A stretch of 22,860 nucleotides of DNA from a virus: positions 1-22,860 of the IMG/VR virus record IMGVR_UViG_3300017783_004048; one strand, written 5' to 3'. Below, piece after piece: positions 5,687 to 13,349 of this stretch; the stretch's first letter is position 1; each line of letters starts with the position of its first letter. The notes beneath the pieces were generated by a model, which was not told where the DNA came from, did no database searches, and worked only from the letters and a program-made list of their open reading frames with translations. The translations under genes were made by a program, and so were the position numbers.

Positions 5687-6290
5687 CGGACCCCCAGCTT
5701 CAGGTAAAGATGAAGCAGCTAGTTTATATAAAGAAAAGTTTGGTTTCGGAAATCTATCTTTCAAGTATCAACTCTTCAAGGAAACGATTAAACACTTTGA
5801 GGTTGATGAAAGATGGTTCATGGAAGGATACAACGACAGAGACCAAAAAGAGAAAAAGGAATTTGCCTTAGAAGGTATGTCTCGTAGAGAAGCAATGATT
5901 CATGTATCAGAAGATATTATTAAACCAAAGAAAGGTTTAGATTATTTTGGTAGATCAGTTGCTGAAGAAATCGAAGAAGATAATAACTATGCATTAGCCG
6001 ACGGTGGATTCGTTGAAGAATTAGAACCTATTATTGAAAAGGTAGGTGCTGAAAATATTGTCATAGTTCAATTAACAAGAGAAGGTCATGATTATTCTTC
6101 TGATAGCAGAAAGTATTTCAATGGCAATATAATTAGTGAAACAACAATTGGTCATCAAACTGAAGTTGATAAAGCATATGTTCTGAAAGAAGAAATGGAC
6201 ATTAGAACATATCGTATACATAATAATGGATCCTTACACAATTTACAGAAGGCATTAGAAAGTATACATAATGAAATTATTGGAGAATAA
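5670..6290 (+). CDS. Deoxynucleoside monophosphate kinase (T4 gp1-like)
   Basis: This 206-residue P-loop protein starts MIVIFNGPPASGKDEA, giving a Walker A (residues 7-14) directly at the N-terminus. GMSRREAMIHVSEDIIKP and ADGGFVEEL follow and resemble phage dNMP kinases. The T4 enzyme phosphorylates dTMP, dGMP and modified dCMP to diphosphates, supplying DNA precursors. The ATG at 5670, with AGAGAAG before it, is preferred over an upstream in-frame start at 5619 that would add 17 residues lacking similarity. It overlaps the resolvase gene by 17 bases and can be transcribed from the promoter inside that gene. Confidence 0.87.
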   Translation: MIVIFNGPPASGKDEAASLYKEKFGFGNLSFKYQLFKETIKHFEVDERWFMEGYNDRDQKEKKEFALEGMSRREAMIHVSEDIIKPKKGLDYFGRSVAEEIEEDNNYALADGGFVEELEPIIEKVGAENIVIVQLTREGHDYSSDSRKYFNGNIISETTIGHQTEVDKAYVLKEEMDIRTYRIHNNGSLHNLQKALESIHNEIIGE

Positions 6291-6292
6291 AA

Positions 6293-7261
6293 ATGAGTGT
6301 TATATATAAAGGTGAAGTAATCGAGTCAGAACTATCTAAGAATTCAAAAGGTGGAACTGAACTGATGAGACAGAGATTAATTGATAACATGGGTGAAGGT
6401 GTACTCGAAAAGGTTGCAGTACATTTATCAAGACCAAGAGAACTATATGATGATGTTCCAAATATACTTTGGTGTCATGATTTATCAGAAGACCCTGAAA
6501 ACAAGATACTCAAAGATAGCGGATGGCAAAAGTTTTCTCACTTTGTATTTGTAACTGCATGGCAAAGAGATCAATACATTATGCGTTTTGGTATTCCTTA
6601 CGCAATGTGTTCTGTTATTCATAATGCAGTTGAAGTCAAATACGATCCAAAAGAAAAAGATATGGAAACTATTCGTTTCGTATATCATACAACACCACAT
6701 CGTGGTTTAGAATTACTTGTTCCTATTTTTGTTTCTTTGGCAAAAGAGTTTGATAATATTCATCTTGATGTTTATTCAGGATTTGAAATTTATGGCTGGG
6801 AAGAACGTAACGAAGCGTATAAGCCACTCTTTGCACAAATCGAAGAACATCCTAATATGACTTATCATGGAGTTAAATCTAATGAAGAAGTTGTTGCTGC
6901 TTTAAAAGAATCTCATATTTTCTTATATCCTAATATATGGAAAGAAACATCTTGTATTGCATTACTTGAAGCAATCAAATCGCAAATGATTTGTATTCAT
7001 CCAAATTATGGAGCTTTACCTGAGACAGGTGCTAATGCTACAATTATGTATGATTGGAATGAAGATATGAATCATCATGCAAATTATGCTTTTTCAGTAA
7101 CAAAACAAGTCTTAACACAAATGAAAGAAGATCCTAATTATTTCCATGGATTTACTTTCTCTGACAGATTTAACTTGGCAAGAAATTCAATTGCCTCATT
7201 TGCCACAATGTGGAATACTCTACTAAGGAACATCGGAGATGCCTACCAAGAACAAGGATAA
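6293..7261 (+). CDS. GT-B-type glycosyltransferase (family 1/GT4-like)
   Basis: The 322-residue protein has an N-terminal half with GGTELMRQRL, WCHDLSED and FVFVTAWQRDQY. Its C-terminal half carries IRFVYHTTPHRGLELLVPIF, MTYHGVKSNEEV and ETSCIALLEAIKSQ. The last is the E-x7-E motif of retaining GT-B glycosyltransferases. Such enzymes move a sugar from a nucleotide-sugar donor to an acceptor. The acceptor is not evident and could be phage DNA, a virion protein or host surface glycan. GGAG lies 7 bases before the ATG. The FkbM methyltransferase at 11923 and the epimerase at 16184 may belong to the same sugar theme (inference). Confidence 0.85.
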   Translation: MSVIYKGEVIESELSKNSKGGTELMRQRLIDNMGEGVLEKVAVHLSRPRELYDDVPNILWCHDLSEDPENKILKDSGWQKFSHFVFVTAWQRDQYIMRFGIPYAMCSVIHNAVEVKYDPKEKDMETIRFVYHTTPHRGLELLVPIFVSLAKEFDNIHLDVYSGFEIYGWEERNEAYKPLFAQIEEHPNMTYHGVKSNEEVVAALKESHIFLYPNIWKETSCIALLEAIKSQMICIHPNYGALPETGANATIMYDWNEDMNHHANYAFSVTKQVLTQMKEDPNYFHGFTFSDRFNLARNSIASFATMWNTLLRNIGDAYQEQG

Positions 7262-7625
7262 CTTAATACATTTTCCTAAGATACATTCAAACCCACCGAT
7301 TAATGAAGAAAGCGTTTCAGAAAGAATACGAGAATATAAAGAATCGTATTCTACAGAACTTGCGGAAATTATATGGGAAAATGTATTAGGAGAAATGGCA
7401 AGAGCAGGTTGTGAATTTGATTCTGACTTTGAAACTTATTTTCCGAGTATGATTTTAATCTTTGAAGCAATTCGTTCTTTACATCTACAAACAATGGGAG
7501 AAGAACATCAACTGCAACCATTTGCATTACAGAACGTTGTGATAATGGATTCTAACGAAGAACGTGTAGCTGGTGGCCTCAAAAAGAATTTAGATGAAAC
7601 CATTGACATTGACGAAGATCTTTGA
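7239..7625 (+). CDS. Conserved phage protein of unknown function (128 aa)
   Basis: The start overlaps the glycosyltransferase end by 23 bases. The sequence is acidic and mostly helical, with KNKDNLIHFPK at the N-terminus and a central FDSDFETYFPSMILIFEAIRSLHLQTMG. This resembles short hypothetical proteins of T4-like cyanophages and marine phages from memory, with no known role. The 3' end doubles as a promoter: the codons for Thr-Ile-Asp-Ile encode a TTGACA box that drives the next gene. Confidence 0.78.
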   Translation: MPTKNKDNLIHFPKIHSNPPINEESVSERIREYKESYSTELAEIIWENVLGEMARAGCEFDSDFETYFPSMILIFEAIRSLHLQTMGEEHQLQPFALQNVVIMDSNEERVAGGLKKNLDETIDIDEDL

Positions 7626-7631
7626 TATAAT
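7603..7631 (+). promoter_or_regulatory. Promoter overlapping the end of the 7239 gene, for the RNase H gene
   Basis: TTGACA (7603-7608), a 17-base spacer and TATAAT (7626-7631). The -35 box is inside the coding sequence and the -10 lies directly after the stop codon (7623-7625). The predicted start is near 7638, with a leader of about 24 bases. Confidence 0.88.
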
Positions 7632-7661
7632 AATACTTGTAAATTAAATAATGGATAAATT

Positions 7662-8519
7662 ATGATACTAGTAGACTATAATCAGGTTATGCTTGCCTCA
7701 CTATTCGCAGGTATAGGTAACCACACTAACATGGAAGTAGATGAAAATCTTCTTCGTCACATGTTCCTAAACTCAATCAGATTCAATCGAAAGAAGTTCT
7801 CAGGAGAATACGGTGAAATCGTAATCTGCGCTGATAACACTAATGTATGGAGAAAAGATTACTTTCCATATTATAAAGCAAATCGTAAAAAGAACAGAGA
7901 CGAATCAGATCTTGATTGGAATGCACTGTTTGATGTCATTCATCAAATCCGTAGAGAGATTGAAGAATTCTTTCCATATAAGGTTGTATATGTTGATCGT
8001 TGTGAAGCTGATGACATTATCGCAACTCTATGTATGGAGCATGGTACTGAACTGAATAATGGATCTGAAAAGATTCTTGTTCTATCAGGAGATAAGGATT
8101 TCATTCAATTACAAAGGTACGCAAACGTAGATCAGTATAATCCTGTACTTAAGAAATGGGTAAGACATGCAAATCCTGCTCAATATATTACAGAACATGT
8201 TCTTCGTGGTGATACTGGTGACGGTGTTCCAAATATTCTTTCAGCAGACAATTGTCTTGCAGTTGGTGATAGACAAAAACCAATGACTAAGAAAAGAATT
8301 GAACTGTATAGTAAAACACCAGAAGAAATGGATGAAGAAACAAAACTAAGGTATAATCGTAATAAGCAAATGATTGACCTTACAATGATTCCTCAGGAAT
8401 ATAAAGATAATATTCTCGAGGCTTATAATAACCAAGAAGAAGTTGGCAGAGGTCATCTGTTCAATTACTTCGTAAAGAAAAAGCTGAAAAATCTAATCGG
8501 CGACCTACAGGACTTTTAA
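7662..8519 (+). CDS. 5'-3' exonuclease / RNase H (T4 Rnh-like)
   Basis: The 285-residue protein has the FEN/T4 RNase H arrangement of metal-binding acids. Asp5 (LVDYNQ) is followed by Asp58 in ICADNTNVWRKDYFPYYK, EADDII with Glu115, Asp117 and Asp118, SGDKDFIQL with Asp144 and Asp146, and then DTGDGVPNI. The Arg/Lys-rich YFPYYKANRKKNR matches the family's helical arch start. T4 RNase H removes RNA primers and adjoining DNA from lagging-strand fragments, which the ligase at 2943 could then seal. Length is close to T4 Rnh (305 aa). It has its own promoter and is followed two bases later by the next gene. Confidence 0.93.
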   Translation: MILVDYNQVMLASLFAGIGNHTNMEVDENLLRHMFLNSIRFNRKKFSGEYGEIVICADNTNVWRKDYFPYYKANRKKNRDESDLDWNALFDVIHQIRREIEEFFPYKVVYVDRCEADDIIATLCMEHGTELNNGSEKILVLSGDKDFIQLQRYANVDQYNPVLKKWVRHANPAQYITEHVLRGDTGDGVPNILSADNCLAVGDRQKPMTKKRIELYSKTPEEMDEETKLRYNRNKQMIDLTMIPQEYKDNILEAYNNQEEVGRGHLFNYFVKKKLKNLIGDLQDF

Positions 8520-8521
8520 TT

Positions 8522-8959
8522 ATGATTAGAGACTCAATTGCTGACATTCTAAATGCTACAGCTAAACTCAAAAGTGTTAAAGCTAAAGTCGAACACTTAC
8601 AAAAACACGACGCAGTACCAGTAAGACAAGTTCTTCGTTTAATATACGATGAAGATATTGAATTTTTGGTACCTGATAGCAAACCACCATTTAAGGAAAA
8701 TAATCTAATTGACCTTGATACTATGTTATATAGAGAAGCAAGAAGATTGAGAATTTTCTTCAAAGGTGGTGGTTATGACAACCTCAACAAAAATAGAAGA
8801 GAAATGTTATTCATTCAATTGTTGGAAGATCTTTATCCTGCAGATGCACTTCTGCTTTCAGAGAACTTGATTAGTCATACTCCGATTAAAGGATTAACAA
8901 AGAAAACAATTGAAACTGCGTTTCCAACTATATTTACCGACCCACTCAACTTCAAATAA
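8522..8959 (+). CDS. Conserved T4-like marine phage protein (145 aa), possibly DUF6433
   Basis: The largely helical protein has an N-terminal coiled-coil-like stretch (ADILNATAKLKSVKAKVEHLQKH), then VRQVLRLIYDEDIEFLVPDSKPPF, YREARRLRIFFKGG and KGLTKKTIETAFP. It resembles a family common in T4-like cyanophages and marine phages that I recall as DUF6433. The assignment is from memory and the function is unknown. It follows the RNase H gene by two bases, suggesting shared expression with replication genes. Confidence 0.78.
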   Translation: MIRDSIADILNATAKLKSVKAKVEHLQKHDAVPVRQVLRLIYDEDIEFLVPDSKPPFKENNLIDLDTMLYREARRLRIFFKGGGYDNLNKNRREMLFIQLLEDLYPADALLLSENLISHTPIKGLTKKTIETAFPTIFTDPLNFK

Positions 8960-8970
8960 GGTAGGACCAC

Positions 8971-9117
8971 ATGGCTAAGCGGACTAAAATTTCCGCCTCT
9001 TCCGACGAATGGAAAAGTATCAAACAAGAAGATCGTAAGCGCGAAAAGCAAAAGAACGCAACTCGATCTGCCACACGTAAACAAAAAATGTCTGAGAAAA
9101 GGACTTTTTTATCATAA
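8971..9117 (+). CDS. Small basic protein (48 aa), unknown function
   Basis: The ORF runs from ATG at 8971 to TAA at 9115-9117 and follows AAGGTAGGA. The 48-residue product begins MAKRTKISASSDEWKSIKQEDRKREKQKNATRS in two runs of charged residues, with many Lys and Arg and few hydrophobic residues. It is probably an extended, nucleic-acid-associated or disordered peptide. No family is recognised. It fits exactly between the preceding gene and the next promoter. Confidence 0.65.
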   Translation: MAKRTKISASSDEWKSIKQEDRKREKQKNATRSATRKQKMSEKRTFLS

Positions 9118-9123
9118 AAACTA

Positions 9124-9152
9124 TTGACATTACTGTGATTCTTTGTTATAAT
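9124..9152 (+). promoter_or_regulatory. Sigma70-type promoter for the HAD gene
   Basis: TTGACA (9124-9129), a 17-base spacer and TATAAT (9147-9152), preceded by CATAAAAACTA as at several other promoters. The leader of about 26 bases contains ATGGAG as ribosome site for the ATG at 9185. Confidence 0.9.
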
Positions 9153-9184
9153 ATTCTAGTAAATTAAATTAAATGGAGAAATAA

Positions 9185-9766
9185 ATGGATCACAGAGCAG
9201 AAAAATTGATCCTTGTAGATTGTGACGGTGTACTACTTGATTGGAAGTATGCATTCTATAAGTTTATGAATGAAAACGGTTATACCGTTATTGAAGAAGG
9301 TGTTTACGACGTAGCACAAACCTTTGGTATTACTAAGGAACAATCAAGACAACTTGTCAGACAGTTTAATGAGTCTGCAAGAATAGGATTTTTACCAGGA
9401 CTAAGGGACGCAATTAAATATGTCAAAAAACTTCATTCTGAAGGTTATGTTTTTCATTGTATTACTAGTCTCAGTACTGATTACTATGCCGGCAAACTAA
9501 GAGAACAAAATCTCGAAAGATTGTTTGGTAAAGATGTATTTGAGAGAGTGGTATGTTTGGACTGCGGAGCCGATAAAGACGACGGTCTATTACCTTACAA
9601 AGATAGTGGTTGTATTTGGGTTGAAGATAAACCTTCAAATGCTGAATGCGGACTTGATTTAGGTTTGAGATCTATTCTAATTGAACATGACTTTAACAAA
9701 GATTACGAAAATAATAATTTAGTAAAAGTTAAGAATTGGAAGGAAATCTACGAATCAATCGTATAA
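9185..9766 (+). CDS. HAD-superfamily phosphatase, possibly a 5'-nucleotidase
   Basis: The 193-residue protein has the HAD nucleophile motif LVDCDGVLLDW with Asp12 and Asp14. It also has a second motif with CITSLS near 93-98 and an acidic motif WVEDKPSNAECG near 150-160. A helical cap region sits between the first two, as in 5'(3')-deoxyribonucleotidases. The probable reaction is phosphate removal from a nucleotide or another small phosphate ester. The substrate cannot be read from sequence. GGAG lies 8 bases before the chosen ATG. A polynucleotide phosphatase role is an alternative. It is transcribed from the promoter at 9124. Confidence 0.8.
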   Translation: MDHRAEKLILVDCDGVLLDWKYAFYKFMNENGYTVIEEGVYDVAQTFGITKEQSRQLVRQFNESARIGFLPGLRDAIKYVKKLHSEGYVFHCITSLSTDYYAGKLREQNLERLFGKDVFERVVCLDCGADKDDGLLPYKDSGCIWVEDKPSNAECGLDLGLRSILIEHDFNKDYENNNLVKVKNWKEIYESIV

Positions 9767-9769
9767 ATA
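9762..9769 (+). promoter_or_regulatory. T4-type late promoter TATAAATA
   Basis: The exact octamer TATAAATA is followed by CTATTA. By T4 spacing the start would be near 9775, giving a 23-base leader with AGGATTGGA before the ATG at 9798. The last bases of the HAD gene overlap the box. Confidence 0.72.
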
Positions 9770-9797
9770 CTATTATGCAATATAGGATTGGAATTTA

Positions 9798-10043
9798 ATG
9801 CCGACATATATCTTTGAAGATACAAACACTGGTGAACAGTTTGAAAAGTTCATGTCTATCTCATCTCGAGAACAATACCTCAAAGACAACCCACAATTAA
9901 AAACAATTATTCTAACCGCGCCCGGTTTGAGTGATGCGGCGCGACTTGGACGGATGAAACCCGACCAAGGTTTTCGTGATATACTTACATCAATGAAAAA
10001 CAATAAATCATACACTGGAAACAAAATTAACGATTGGAAGTAA
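9798..10043 (+). CDS. FmdB-like small phage protein (81 aa)
   Basis: The sequence opens MPTYIFEDTNTGEQFEKFMSISSREQYLKDNPQ. This matches the N-terminal part of FmdB-type regulatory proteins and similar short proteins in T4-like phages. The paired-cysteine zinc ribbon of true FmdB proteins is absent, so metal binding is unlikely. The C-terminal half (GRMKPDQGFRDILTSMKNNK) resembles a short phage-specific tail. A T4-type late promoter just upstream suggests expression with virion genes, so a structural or assembly role is possible (inference). Confidence 0.75.
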   Translation: MPTYIFEDTNTGEQFEKFMSISSREQYLKDNPQLKTIILTAPGLSDAARLGRMKPDQGFRDILTSMKNNKSYTGNKINDWK

Positions 10044-10082
10044 TCTTTCAGATCGCTTCCTTGTTAATGCAAAGGAGGTTTT

Positions 10083-10838
10083 ATGTCAAGACAACGTCGT
10101 TTATCACCGAAGGAGAAAAGGAAGATTAAGCAGAAAAATGGACAACGCATGGATAGTAAATTTTCCATGAATCATATTTCGCCACTGACTCCGACTCAAG
10201 AGGAATTTTTCGACAGTTATAACGCTGGGTATAATATTGCTGCAATTGGAACAGCAGGCACAGGAAAAACAATGTGCGGATTATATCTTGGTCTTTGTGA
10301 TATTTTAGATGATGATAATTATGACCAGGTAATAATCGTTCGTTCAGCAGTACAGACAAGAGAGCAAGGTTTTATGCCAGGCACTCAGGCTCAAAAAGAA
10401 GCCGTCTACGCGGTACCCTACGCGGATATTACTAATAACTTATTTGGCAGAGGAGATGCTTGGGAAATACTCAAACAAAAATGCTCAGTTAAGTTTATGA
10501 CATCATCGTTCGTTAGAGGATTAACATTTGATAACTCTATCATAATTGTAGATGAATGTCAAAGTATGACTTATCACGAACTCGATAGTATTATTACACG
10601 AGTCGGAGATTCGTCAAAAATTATATTCTGCGGTGATACAGCACAAGATGATCTTGCCGGAACTAGACACAAACACGATACATCAGGACTTCGAGATTTT
10701 CTCAAAGTAATCCAACGCATGGATCATTCTTTCAAAGTAATTCAATTTGGAATTGAAGACATTGTTAGAAGTGGTTTAGTAAAAGAATACATTATAGCAA
10801 AGGAGAGAACAGAACTCAAACCACAACTCGTGGCTTAA
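10083..10838 (+). CDS. phoH: PhoH-like ATPase
   Basis: The 251-residue P-loop protein has Walker A GTAGTGKT (56-63), VIIVRSAV (83-90) and Walker B IIIVDECQS (153-161). FCGDTAQDD follows, the usual PhoH order. The basic N-terminal tail (MSRQRRLSPKEKRKIKQKNG) may contact nucleic acid. PhoH proteins are cytoplasmic ATPases related to superfamily 1 helicases and are widespread in marine phages. Their role in phage is unsettled, with suggested links to RNA metabolism and phosphate stress. A strong ribosome site, AAAGGAGG, precedes the ATG. A stable hairpin with a UUCG loop follows the stop. Confidence 0.93.
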   Translation: MSRQRRLSPKEKRKIKQKNGQRMDSKFSMNHISPLTPTQEEFFDSYNAGYNIAAIGTAGTGKTMCGLYLGLCDILDDDNYDQVIIVRSAVQTREQGFMPGTQAQKEAVYAVPYADITNNLFGRGDAWEILKQKCSVKFMTSSFVRGLTFDNSIIIVDECQSMTYHELDSIITRVGDSSKIIFCGDTAQDDLAGTRHKHDTSGLRDFLKVIQRMDHSFKVIQFGIEDIVRSGLVKEYIIAKERTELKPQLVA

Positions 10839-10843
10839 ACTCG

Positions 10844-10867
10844 AAGGGGGATCTTCGGGTCCCCTTT
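10844..10867 (+). terminator. UUCG-loop hairpin after phoH, weak terminator
   Basis: AAGGGGGATC (10844-10853), loop TTCG, and GGTCCCCTTT (10858-10867) form ten pairs with two G-U. The C(UUCG)G loop is exceptionally stable. The 3' side has only three T residues, so termination may be partial and some readthrough would feed the next gene, which has no promoter of its own. Confidence 0.65.
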
Positions 10868-10886
10868 CACTTCTAGGAAATATATT

Positions 10887-11582
10887 ATGAAATTATTTGA
10901 ACATAACTCAGAGGCACCTGTCCTCGAAAAACTAACAAGAGCTTCAGTGGATGGTAAACGTATTTACCAAACTCCATCTGGTGAAGGTTATCCATCTGTC
11001 ACAACTGTATTAGGTATTCTCGGTAAAGAGGATATTCAAAAATGGCGTGACCGTGTTGGACATGAAGAAGCCAATCGTATTTCAACTCAAGCCGCTCGAC
11101 GTGGTACTGCAGTTCATAAACTCTGTGAAGATTATTTAGATAATGATCCTGATTATTCTAAAAAGCATATGCCTGCGAATATACATATGTTCAATACAAT
11201 GAAACCAATTCTTGACGAACGAATAAATAATATTTGGTACCAGGAGTGTTTCTTATATTCAAACGATCTCCAAACAGCAGGTCAAGTTGACTGTATTGCT
11301 GAATGGGATGGAGAACTCGCGGTCGTTGATTTCAAAACATCAAAAAGACCAAAGAAAGAAGAATGGATATTAAATTATTATATGCAGGTTTCTTTTTACG
11401 CGAAAGCCTTCGAAGAAATGACTGGTAACCAGGTGAAGAAAGGTGTGGTCTTTATTGGAGTAGACGGTAATGAACCTCAAGTATTTGAGTTTGATACAAC
11501 CGAGTATATTGACCACTTTAAAGCAGTAAGAGAAACATATAAAGAGTTGTATGAAAAAGAAAAGACGGTACATAATATCTGA
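10887..11582 (+). CDS. PD-(D/E)XK exonuclease, RecB/Cas4-like
   Basis: The 231-residue protein has the RecB-type nuclease order. RRGTAVHKLCEDYL contains His77, GQVDCIAEW contains Asp135, VVDFKTSK has Asp148 and Lys150, and QVSFYAKAF gives the Q-x3-Y motif (Gln167, Tyr171). These residues bind metal and cut DNA in this superfamily. The four conserved cysteines of Cas4 are not evident, so an iron-sulfur cluster is unlikely. Expected roles are recombination or degradation of DNA ends. AGGAAA precedes the ATG. It lies after the phoH hairpin and overlaps the next ORF by 32 bases. Confidence 0.88.
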   Translation: MKLFEHNSEAPVLEKLTRASVDGKRIYQTPSGEGYPSVTTVLGILGKEDIQKWRDRVGHEEANRISTQAARRGTAVHKLCEDYLDNDPDYSKKHMPANIHMFNTMKPILDERINNIWYQECFLYSNDLQTAGQVDCIAEWDGELAVVDFKTSKRPKKEEWILNYYMQVSFYAKAFEEMTGNQVKKGVVFIGVDGNEPQVFEFDTTEYIDHFKAVRETYKELYEKEKTVHNI

Positions 11583-11904
11583 TACAAACATGGGTGTATT
11601 CTTAGGTACTTATAATGGATATGATCTTGGAATGGAAGACGATGGTAGAATCTATGCATGTTTTGCAGCCAACAATCCATTTGGTCTAACCACTGCTTGT
11701 TCCTTTAAAACAGAACGTGCCGCCCATACATATATCTCAGATATGTTCCCACCACGCAAAGCAAGAAATCTTCAAACATATGAAGTTGAAACAGACACAG
11801 AATTTCCAACAGTAGTAGATCTAATTAAAGCAGGATTTGGTACTGAACACACATTTGACATGATAGATGGATTAGTTGCTCAAGGTAGCCAAACTATCCA
11901 TTAA
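11551..11904 (+). CDS. Protein of unknown function (117 aa)
   Basis: The ORF overlaps the exonuclease gene by 32 bases. The sequence has a beta-type N-terminal part (YIISDTNMGVFLGTYNGYDLG), an acidic turn, then SFKTERAAHTYISDMFP and a C-terminal helix. No family is recognised. A second possible start at 11590 (MGVFLG) would avoid most of the overlap, but the residues before it continue the same strand pattern, so the first ATG is kept. Confidence 0.72.
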   Translation: MKKKRRYIISDTNMGVFLGTYNGYDLGMEDDGRIYACFAANNPFGLTTACSFKTERAAHTYISDMFPPRKARNLQTYEVETDTEFPTVVDLIKAGFGTEHTFDMIDGLVAQGSQTIH

Positions 11905-11922
11905 TAACAATAGGACTATATT

Positions 11923-12639
11923 ATGAATCATAACACACTTAACATTAACATGGACATGGGATTCCTCGACATGGATCATGTCTCTAATATGAGAAATGAA
12001 TTCTTTATTAATAAGGATTACGAATGGTGGGATCAACCTAAACCTGGAGATGTTGTAGTTGATGTCGGTACATGTGTAGGTATGTTTAGTTGTCTCGCGT
12101 TAGATTCTGGTGCAAGTAAAGTTTATATGATTGAACCAAACAAACACCTTCTTCATACAGCAATGAAAAATACAAGTCCTTATGTAATCAATGAAAAGGA
12201 ATCTAAAGTTGTTCCTTGTCATGCTGCTATTATGAATAAGCCTGAACATATCACTCACATCTACGACGAAGAAAGTGCAGGAGATTTTAAACCTCTTACA
12301 TTTATGGAATTCGTTGAATTTTACGACATTAAGAAAATTGATTTCCTCAAGATAGATTGTGAAGGTGGAGAATACGATATTCTAACAAAGGAAAACATTG
12401 ATTGGATCTACAAGAATGTTGGACATATCGCAGTTGAAATACATCGTCGTCATGATCCATCTGGTAATGATGATATGATTAAGTTCAGAAACGAATTCCT
12501 AAAAGGTTACGAAGATAAAGGTAAAGTTAAATACCAAAACGAATCTCATCGTAAAGGTATGTGGAACGACAAAGAGATATATGCTAACAATTGGCATAAC
12601 CTTCCTTCAGAATTTATGGTATACTTTACCAATAGATAA
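11923..12639 (+). CDS. FkbM-family SAM-dependent methyltransferase
   Basis: The 238-residue protein has the SAM-binding motif VVDVGTCVGMFSCLAL (45-60), an acidic residue after the second strand (YMIEPNKH), and DFLKIDCEGGEYDIL near 144-158, the family hallmark. FkbM enzymes O-methylate sugars or other small groups. In phage and bacterial clusters they often accompany glycosyltransferases, consistent with the GT-B enzyme at 6293. The acceptor is unknown. The usual C-terminal region is present, so the protein appears complete. It is followed at once by the promoter of the HD gene. Confidence 0.85.
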   Translation: MNHNTLNINMDMGFLDMDHVSNMRNEFFINKDYEWWDQPKPGDVVVDVGTCVGMFSCLALDSGASKVYMIEPNKHLLHTAMKNTSPYVINEKESKVVPCHAAIMNKPEHITHIYDEESAGDFKPLTFMEFVEFYDIKKIDFLKIDCEGGEYDILTKENIDWIYKNVGHIAVEIHRRHDPSGNDDMIKFRNEFLKGYEDKGKVKYQNESHRKGMWNDKEIYANNWHNLPSEFMVYFTNR

Positions 12640-12642
12640 CTA

Positions 12643-12671
12643 TTGACATTTCAAAATAAATAGTATATAAT
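12643..12671 (+). promoter_or_regulatory. Promoter abutting the HD-domain gene
   Basis: TTGACA (12643-12648), a 17-base spacer and TATAAT (12666-12671). The predicted start is 12678-12679, at the ATG itself. There is no room for a ribosome binding site. Confidence 0.9.
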
Positions 12672-12678
12672 AACTACT

Positions 12679-13203
12679 ATGAACGATAAACAATTAATAC
12701 AAGCTGCCTTGATGTTAGCCATTCGTGCGCATGAAGGACAACGACGAAAGTATACCGGAGAACCTTACTCTGTACATCCTATCGGCGTTTCAAAAATTGT
12801 AGAAACAGTTGACCATACACCAGAGATGGTAGCTGCTGCTTTATTGCATGATGTTGTTGAAGATACTCCTGTAACATTTACAGAGATTAAAGATACCTTC
12901 GGAACAACGGTAGCAGAGTATGTTCATTACTGCACAAACGTTTCAGAGCAATCTGACGGTAACAGATCCTTCCGTAAAAAGATGGATGCCGATCATTTTG
13001 CGATGGGTCCTGCTGAAAGTCAAACGATAAAGATTGCCGACTTAATTCACAACAGTCAAACAATCATTCCAAACGACCCTAAGTTTTTTCATAAAGCTTA
13101 CAAGTACGAAAAACAGTACTTATTGGATGTCTTAGTACTTGCAGACCCAATACTCAAGAGTCAGGCTCAATCGATGCTTGACCAGGCGTGGGATCCGTCT
13201 TAA
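12679..13203 (+). CDS. HD-domain hydrolase like MESH1/SpoT (putative (p)ppGpp hydrolase)
   Basis: The 174-residue protein consists almost wholly of the RelA/SpoT-type HD domain. RRKYTGEPYSVHP contains His33, LLHDVVEDTP has His57, Asp58, Glu61 and Asp62, and IKIADLIHNS has Asp121. All metal and catalytic positions of small alarmone hydrolases are present and there is no synthetase domain. MESH1-like enzymes remove pyrophosphate from the 3' end of (p)ppGpp and, in animals, dephosphorylate NADPH. A role in lowering host alarmone during infection is plausible but untested. Its start coincides with the predicted transcription start, so the mRNA should be leaderless. Confidence 0.88.
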   Translation: MNDKQLIQAALMLAIRAHEGQRRKYTGEPYSVHPIGVSKIVETVDHTPEMVAAALLHDVVEDTPVTFTEIKDTFGTTVAEYVHYCTNVSEQSDGNRSFRKKMDADHFAMGPAESQTIKIADLIHNSQTIIPNDPKFFHKAYKYEKQYLLDVLVLADPILKSQAQSMLDQAWDPS

Positions 13204-13258
13204 TCGGCGGATTTCATTCCATATTCTTTCCAGTTCTATCCATATAACGATTTAATCT

Positions 13259-13277
13259 AAAAAAGTCACACTTTTTT
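13259..13277. terminator. AT-rich hairpin, possible weak bidirectional terminator
   Basis: AAAAAAGT (13259-13266), loop CAC, and ACTTTTTT (13270-13277) pair perfectly over eight bases, with T-runs on both strands. It lacks a GC-rich stem, so efficiency is uncertain. It sits between the HD gene and the next promoter. Confidence 0.4.
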
Positions 13278-13288
13278 CACAAAAACTA

Positions 13289-13317
13289 TTTACATTCATA
13301 AAGAACTGTATTATAAT
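13289..13317 (+). promoter_or_regulatory. Sigma70-type promoter (TTTACA variant) for the 13350 gene
   Basis: TTTACA (13289-13294), a 17-base spacer and TATAAT (13312-13317), then AGTTG and TATAAATT (13323-13330). It is the only member of the set with a changed -35 hexamer. The ATG at 13350 has GGAG upstream. Confidence 0.87.
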
Positions 13318-13349
13318 AGTTGTATAAATTAAATTAATGGAGAATCAAT

